From the NCBI GenBank assembly GCA_013815575.1, contig JACDFX010000045.1:1-8389 (forward strand): a DNA stretch of 8,389 nt, given 5' to 3'. The position numbers were made by a program, and so were the translations under genes. The notes beneath the pieces are model-generated. The model saw only the letters and a program-made list of their open reading frames with translations, was not told the origin of the DNA and did no database searches. Each line of letters begins with the position of its first letter. Positions within the stretch are counted from its first letter, which is position 1. The stretch is from Rubrobacter sp. (GTDB lineage Bacteria; Actinomycetota; Rubrobacteria; Rubrobacterales; Rubrobacteraceae). This document shows, one piece after another, positions 6,391 through 8,389 of this stretch.

Positions 6391-7419
6391 ATGAATAACA
6401 GGGCGGCGATCATGTACGGCACCCGCGACGTGCGGGTGGAAGAACGGGCCGTCCCGGAGCCCGGGCCGAGGGAGGTTCTGGTCGAGATCCGGTCCGTCGG
6501 AGTCTGCGGCTCGGACGTCCACTACTACGAGGAGGGCCGCATTGGCTCCTTCGTCGTGGAGGAACCGATGATCCTGGGCCACGAGTCGATGGGCACGGTC
6601 GTCGAGCTGGGCAACGAGACCACGAAACACGCCGTCGGTGACCGCGTAACCCTGGAGCCGGGCGTCCCGGATGGAACCTGTCGGGAGTGCCGGGCCGGTC
6701 GCTACAACCTCTGCCCGAACGTCCGCTTCTTCGCCACGCCGCCGATAGACGGCGCGTTCGCCAACTACGTCGCGATTCACGAGGACTTCGCCTTCTCCCT
6801 GCCGGACAACCTCTCCGACGACGCGGGCGCGCTGATGGAGCCGCTCTCGGTCGGCATCTGGGCCTGCCGCAAGGCGAGCGTCCGGGCCGGGGACCACGTG
6901 CTCGTCACCGGGGCCGGCCCCATCGGGCTCGTCTCGGCGCAGGTCGCCCTCGCCCAGGGCGCGACGGAGGTGACCGTCACGGACGTGGCCCCCGAGCGGC
7001 TGGAGATGGCCCGCAAGATGGGCGCGACGCGCACGATGAACGTGGCCGAGGAGCCGCTGGACGAGGCGGGGATCGAGGCTGACTCGCTGATAGAGTGCTC
7101 CGGCAACCCCAGGGCGCTTGGCGACGGCATCCGTTCGGTACGTCCGGCCGGTACGGCCGTGGTCGTGGGGATGGGGCCGAATGAGGAGACTAGCGTGCCG
7201 CTCGCTTTCGTGCAGACGCGTGAGATCTGGGTGACGGGGACGTTCCGTTACGCCAACACCTACCCGGCGGCCATAGAGCTCGCCGCCACGGGGAAGGTTG
7301 ACCTGGACGCCCTCGTCACGAGCCGCTTCGACCTCGACCACGCCGCCGAGGCCCTCCAGGCGGGCCGCAAAGACGCCGCGAACGTCAAGCCCATGGTGAT
7401 GCCCAGCGGCACCGGGTAG
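6391..7419 (+). CDS. Sorbitol/xylitol-type zinc-dependent dehydrogenase
   Basis: This is a cytoplasmic NAD-dependent polyol dehydrogenase of the zinc MDR family (L-iditol/sorbitol or xylitol 2-dehydrogenase type), oxidising a polyol to its 2-ketose. It has 342 residues, the usual length. The segment CGSDVHYYEEGRIGSF (39-54) is the sorbitol/xylitol dehydrogenase signature. Zinc ligands are C39, H64-E65 and the EPLSVG glutamate E150. The coenzyme motif GAGPIG is at 174-179, and D198 favours NAD over NADP. The structural-zinc loop has D94 followed by C97, C100 and C108, so Asp replaces the first of the usual four Cys. The ATG is preceded by AAGGAG (6380-6385) at 5 bases. It is a distant paralogue of the dehydrogenase at 3276 and probably acts on a different or more specific polyol. 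The promoter at 6123 is its likely source of transcription. Exact substrate not determinable. Confidence 0.92.
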   Translation: MNNRAAIMYGTRDVRVEERAVPEPGPREVLVEIRSVGVCGSDVHYYEEGRIGSFVVEEPMILGHESMGTVVELGNETTKHAVGDRVTLEPGVPDGTCRECRAGRYNLCPNVRFFATPPIDGAFANYVAIHEDFAFSLPDNLSDDAGALMEPLSVGIWACRKASVRAGDHVLVTGAGPIGLVSAQVALAQGATEVTVTDVAPERLEMARKMGATRTMNVAEEPLDEAGIEADSLIECSGNPRALGDGIRSVRPAGTAVVVGMGPNEETSVPLAFVQTREIWVTGTFRYANTYPAAIELAATGKVDLDALVTSRFDLDHAAEALQAGRKDAANVKPMVMPSGTG

Positions 7420-7546
7420 CGCGGAATCATACTTTCGGCTGGCAAAATAGTCCCCTGGTCCCATGCGCATCCCGGCCCGGATCGGCACGATGTCCTCGTC
7501 AAGCGTTGTGTCGTAGGACAGACGGGTAGATGGGGAGACTCGACGG

Positions 7547-7894
7547 GTGCGAGAGTGGATCTACAAGTCCGACGAAGCCGGAAAACCCAGGCGTTTTCTG
7601 AACCACCGCGAGGCCATCTTGTGGGCCATGATTACCGTTGGCAAGGTCTTCGGCGCCCTCGCGCTCTACTGGCTGATAAATTTCATCTTCGTTGCGTTCA
7701 CGGATGGCGAACTCGGGGGGGCCATGTTGACGTTCATGCTCACGGCCATCTTGCTCGTGGCCTGGTTGCTCATATCCCTCATCCTGTACCTCTACGTGGC
7801 CCTCTCGGGTGGCGTCATGGACGACGCGGCCCGAAGACGCTACCGCAACAACGAGACGCTCTCAAGGTCCCGCCAAAGTCACCAGGACGTGTAG
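7547..7894 (+). CDS. Small two-helix membrane protein, unknown function
   Basis: I do not recognise this 115-residue protein. It has a polar N-terminus rich in Lys/Arg (residues 1-22), a hydrophobic helix at about 23-51 and a short acidic loop (DGE, 53-55). A second long hydrophobic helix at about 57-87 is followed by an Arg-rich tail (RRRYR, 96-100). Lys/Arg on both flanks suggests that both ends lie in the cytoplasm. The GTG start at 7547 has GGGGAG at 7532-7537, 9 bases upstream, an acceptable but long spacing. The 127-base gap before it has no clear promoter. Its last 16 bases overlap the 3' end of the opposing dehydrogenase gene. Codon use and the clear two-helix pattern support a real gene. 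Nothing ties it to polyol metabolism except position. Confidence 0.75.
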   Translation: MREWIYKSDEAGKPRRFLNHREAILWAMITVGKVFGALALYWLINFIFVAFTDGELGGAMLTFMLTAILLVAWLLISLILYLYVALSGGVMDDAARRRYRNNETLSRSRQSHQDV

Positions 7895-8389
7895 CCGCCG
7901 TCTATCAGGAGGTTCGTGCCGGTGGCGAAGCTAGAAGCGTCGGAGGCGAGGTAGAGGACGGCCGGGGCAATCTCTTCGGGCTCGGCGAGGCGTCCGATCG
8001 GGGTCGAGGAGATCCAAACGTCGGCCCACTCCTGATTGGCGAGGCCGATCTCCGTCATGGGCGTCCTTATGTAGCCGGGCGAGACGGCGTTGACCCGAAC
8101 GCCCCGGCCGGCCCACTCACCGGCGAGCGACTTCGTGAGCATTATGACGCCGGCCTTGGAGGCGTTGTAGGCGGACTGGGGCTGGGGGTGGTTGGAGATG
8201 ACGCCGGACATCGAGGCGATGTTCACTATGGCGCCGGAGCCGCGCTCCAGCATAGCCCTGCCGACCTCCCGGCAGCAGTAGAAGACACCGTCGAGGTTCA
8301 CGGACATGACCTTGCGCCACTCATCGTCGGGGACCTCTTCCGAGGGGATATTGTGGACGATGCCGGCGTTGTTGACGAGGACGTCGATG
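7879..8389 (-). CDS. SDR-family polyol dehydrogenase, partial (5' end beyond window)
   Basis: This is a short-chain dehydrogenase/reductase, NAD(P)-dependent. The C-terminal 169 residues are present; the N-terminal Rossmann glycine motif and the start codon lie past 8389. Visible in order (numbered from the window edge) are NNAG (6-9), MSVN with the conserved Asn 31, and NIASMSG with probable catalytic Ser 61. YNASK follows, with Tyr 74 and Lys 78, then VNAVSPGYIRTPM and the C-terminal GTNLLIDGGYTSW typical of classical SDRs. The HPQPQSAYNASKAGV segment resembles arabinitol, mannitol or sorbose-type polyol SDRs, which would fit the locus. That substrate guess is family inference. The gene runs opposite to all others here, so it belongs to a separate transcription unit entering from the right. 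It converges with and overlaps the membrane-protein gene by 16 bases. Confidence 0.93.
   Translation of the reverse strand, partial: IDVLVNNAGIVHNIPSEEVPDDEWRKVMSVNLDGVFYCCREVGRAMLERGSGAIVNIASMSGVISNHPQPQSAYNASKAGVIMLTKSLAGEWAGRGVRVNAVSPGYIRTPMTEIGLANQEWADVWISSTPIGRLAEPEEIAPAVLYLASDASSFATGTNLLIDGGYTSW

Noticed and set aside
7463..7470. 8-base palindrome ATGCGCAT as an operator.
   Set aside because: A single short palindrome with no repeat and no promoter beside it is expected by chance.
6298..7488. Long minus-strand ORF of 396 codons opposite the sorbitol-type dehydrogenase.
   Set aside because: Its composition (Arg, Gly, His and Val rich) is that of an antisense shadow of a GC-rich gene, with no recognisable motif.
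7420..7545. Minus-strand open stretch with a protein-like sequence (DEDIVPIRAGMRM followed by GPGDYF) in the gap after the 6391 gene.
   Set aside because: It reads on without a stop into the antisense of the dehydrogenase gene, has no convincing start or ribosome site, and I cannot match it to a family. Probably chance openness in GC-rich DNA; a protein search of this stretch would settle whether it is a gene fragment.

Overview
The window looks like part of a polyol or sugar-alcohol catabolic locus from a high-GC, probably actinobacterial chromosome. The evidence is strongly GC-biased third codon positions, frequent GTG starts, a lipoprotein substrate-binding protein with a Tat-like leader, and proteins of a Rubrobacter-like style. 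The genus is an inference from protein style, not a database result.

Layout. From 35 to 4280, four same-strand genes form a compact operon. They are a lipoprotein solute-binding protein (35-1453), two MalF/MalG-type ABC permeases of the sorbitol/mannitol (Smo/Mtl) branch (1501-2421 and 2423-3262), and a zinc-dependent medium-chain dehydrogenase (3276-4280). The dehydrogenase appears to start at an ATA codon. After a 150-base gap comes an FGGY-family carbohydrate kinase (4431-5957). The 433-base gap 5958-6390 holds a good sigma70-type promoter, small hairpins, a three-copy GACGTAG motif and a 38-codon Tat-signal ORF. That ORF looks like the stump of a lost secreted protein. Next come a sorbitol/xylitol-type zinc dehydrogenase (6391-7419) and a small two-helix membrane protein of unknown function (7547-7894). 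On the minus strand lies the C-terminal part of a polyol-type short-chain dehydrogenase (7879-8389), cut by the window edge and overlapping the membrane-protein gene tail to tail by 16 bases.

How the genes may work together (inference): the lipoprotein and permeases import a polyol, one or more of the three dehydrogenases oxidise it to a ketose with NAD, and the FGGY kinase phosphorylates the ketose for central metabolism. No ATP-binding transporter subunit, regulator or isomerase is in the window. The ATPase must lie outside it or be a shared one. The exact substrate (sorbitol, mannitol, xylitol, arabinitol, or a tetritol) cannot be read from the sequence.

I found no CRISPR array, tRNA, rRNA, insertion sequence or phage gene. 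The contents are largely a familiar type of catabolic cluster. The points most worth a second look are the ATA start codon, the Tat-signal remnant with its promoter region, and the altered structural-zinc site in the second dehydrogenase.
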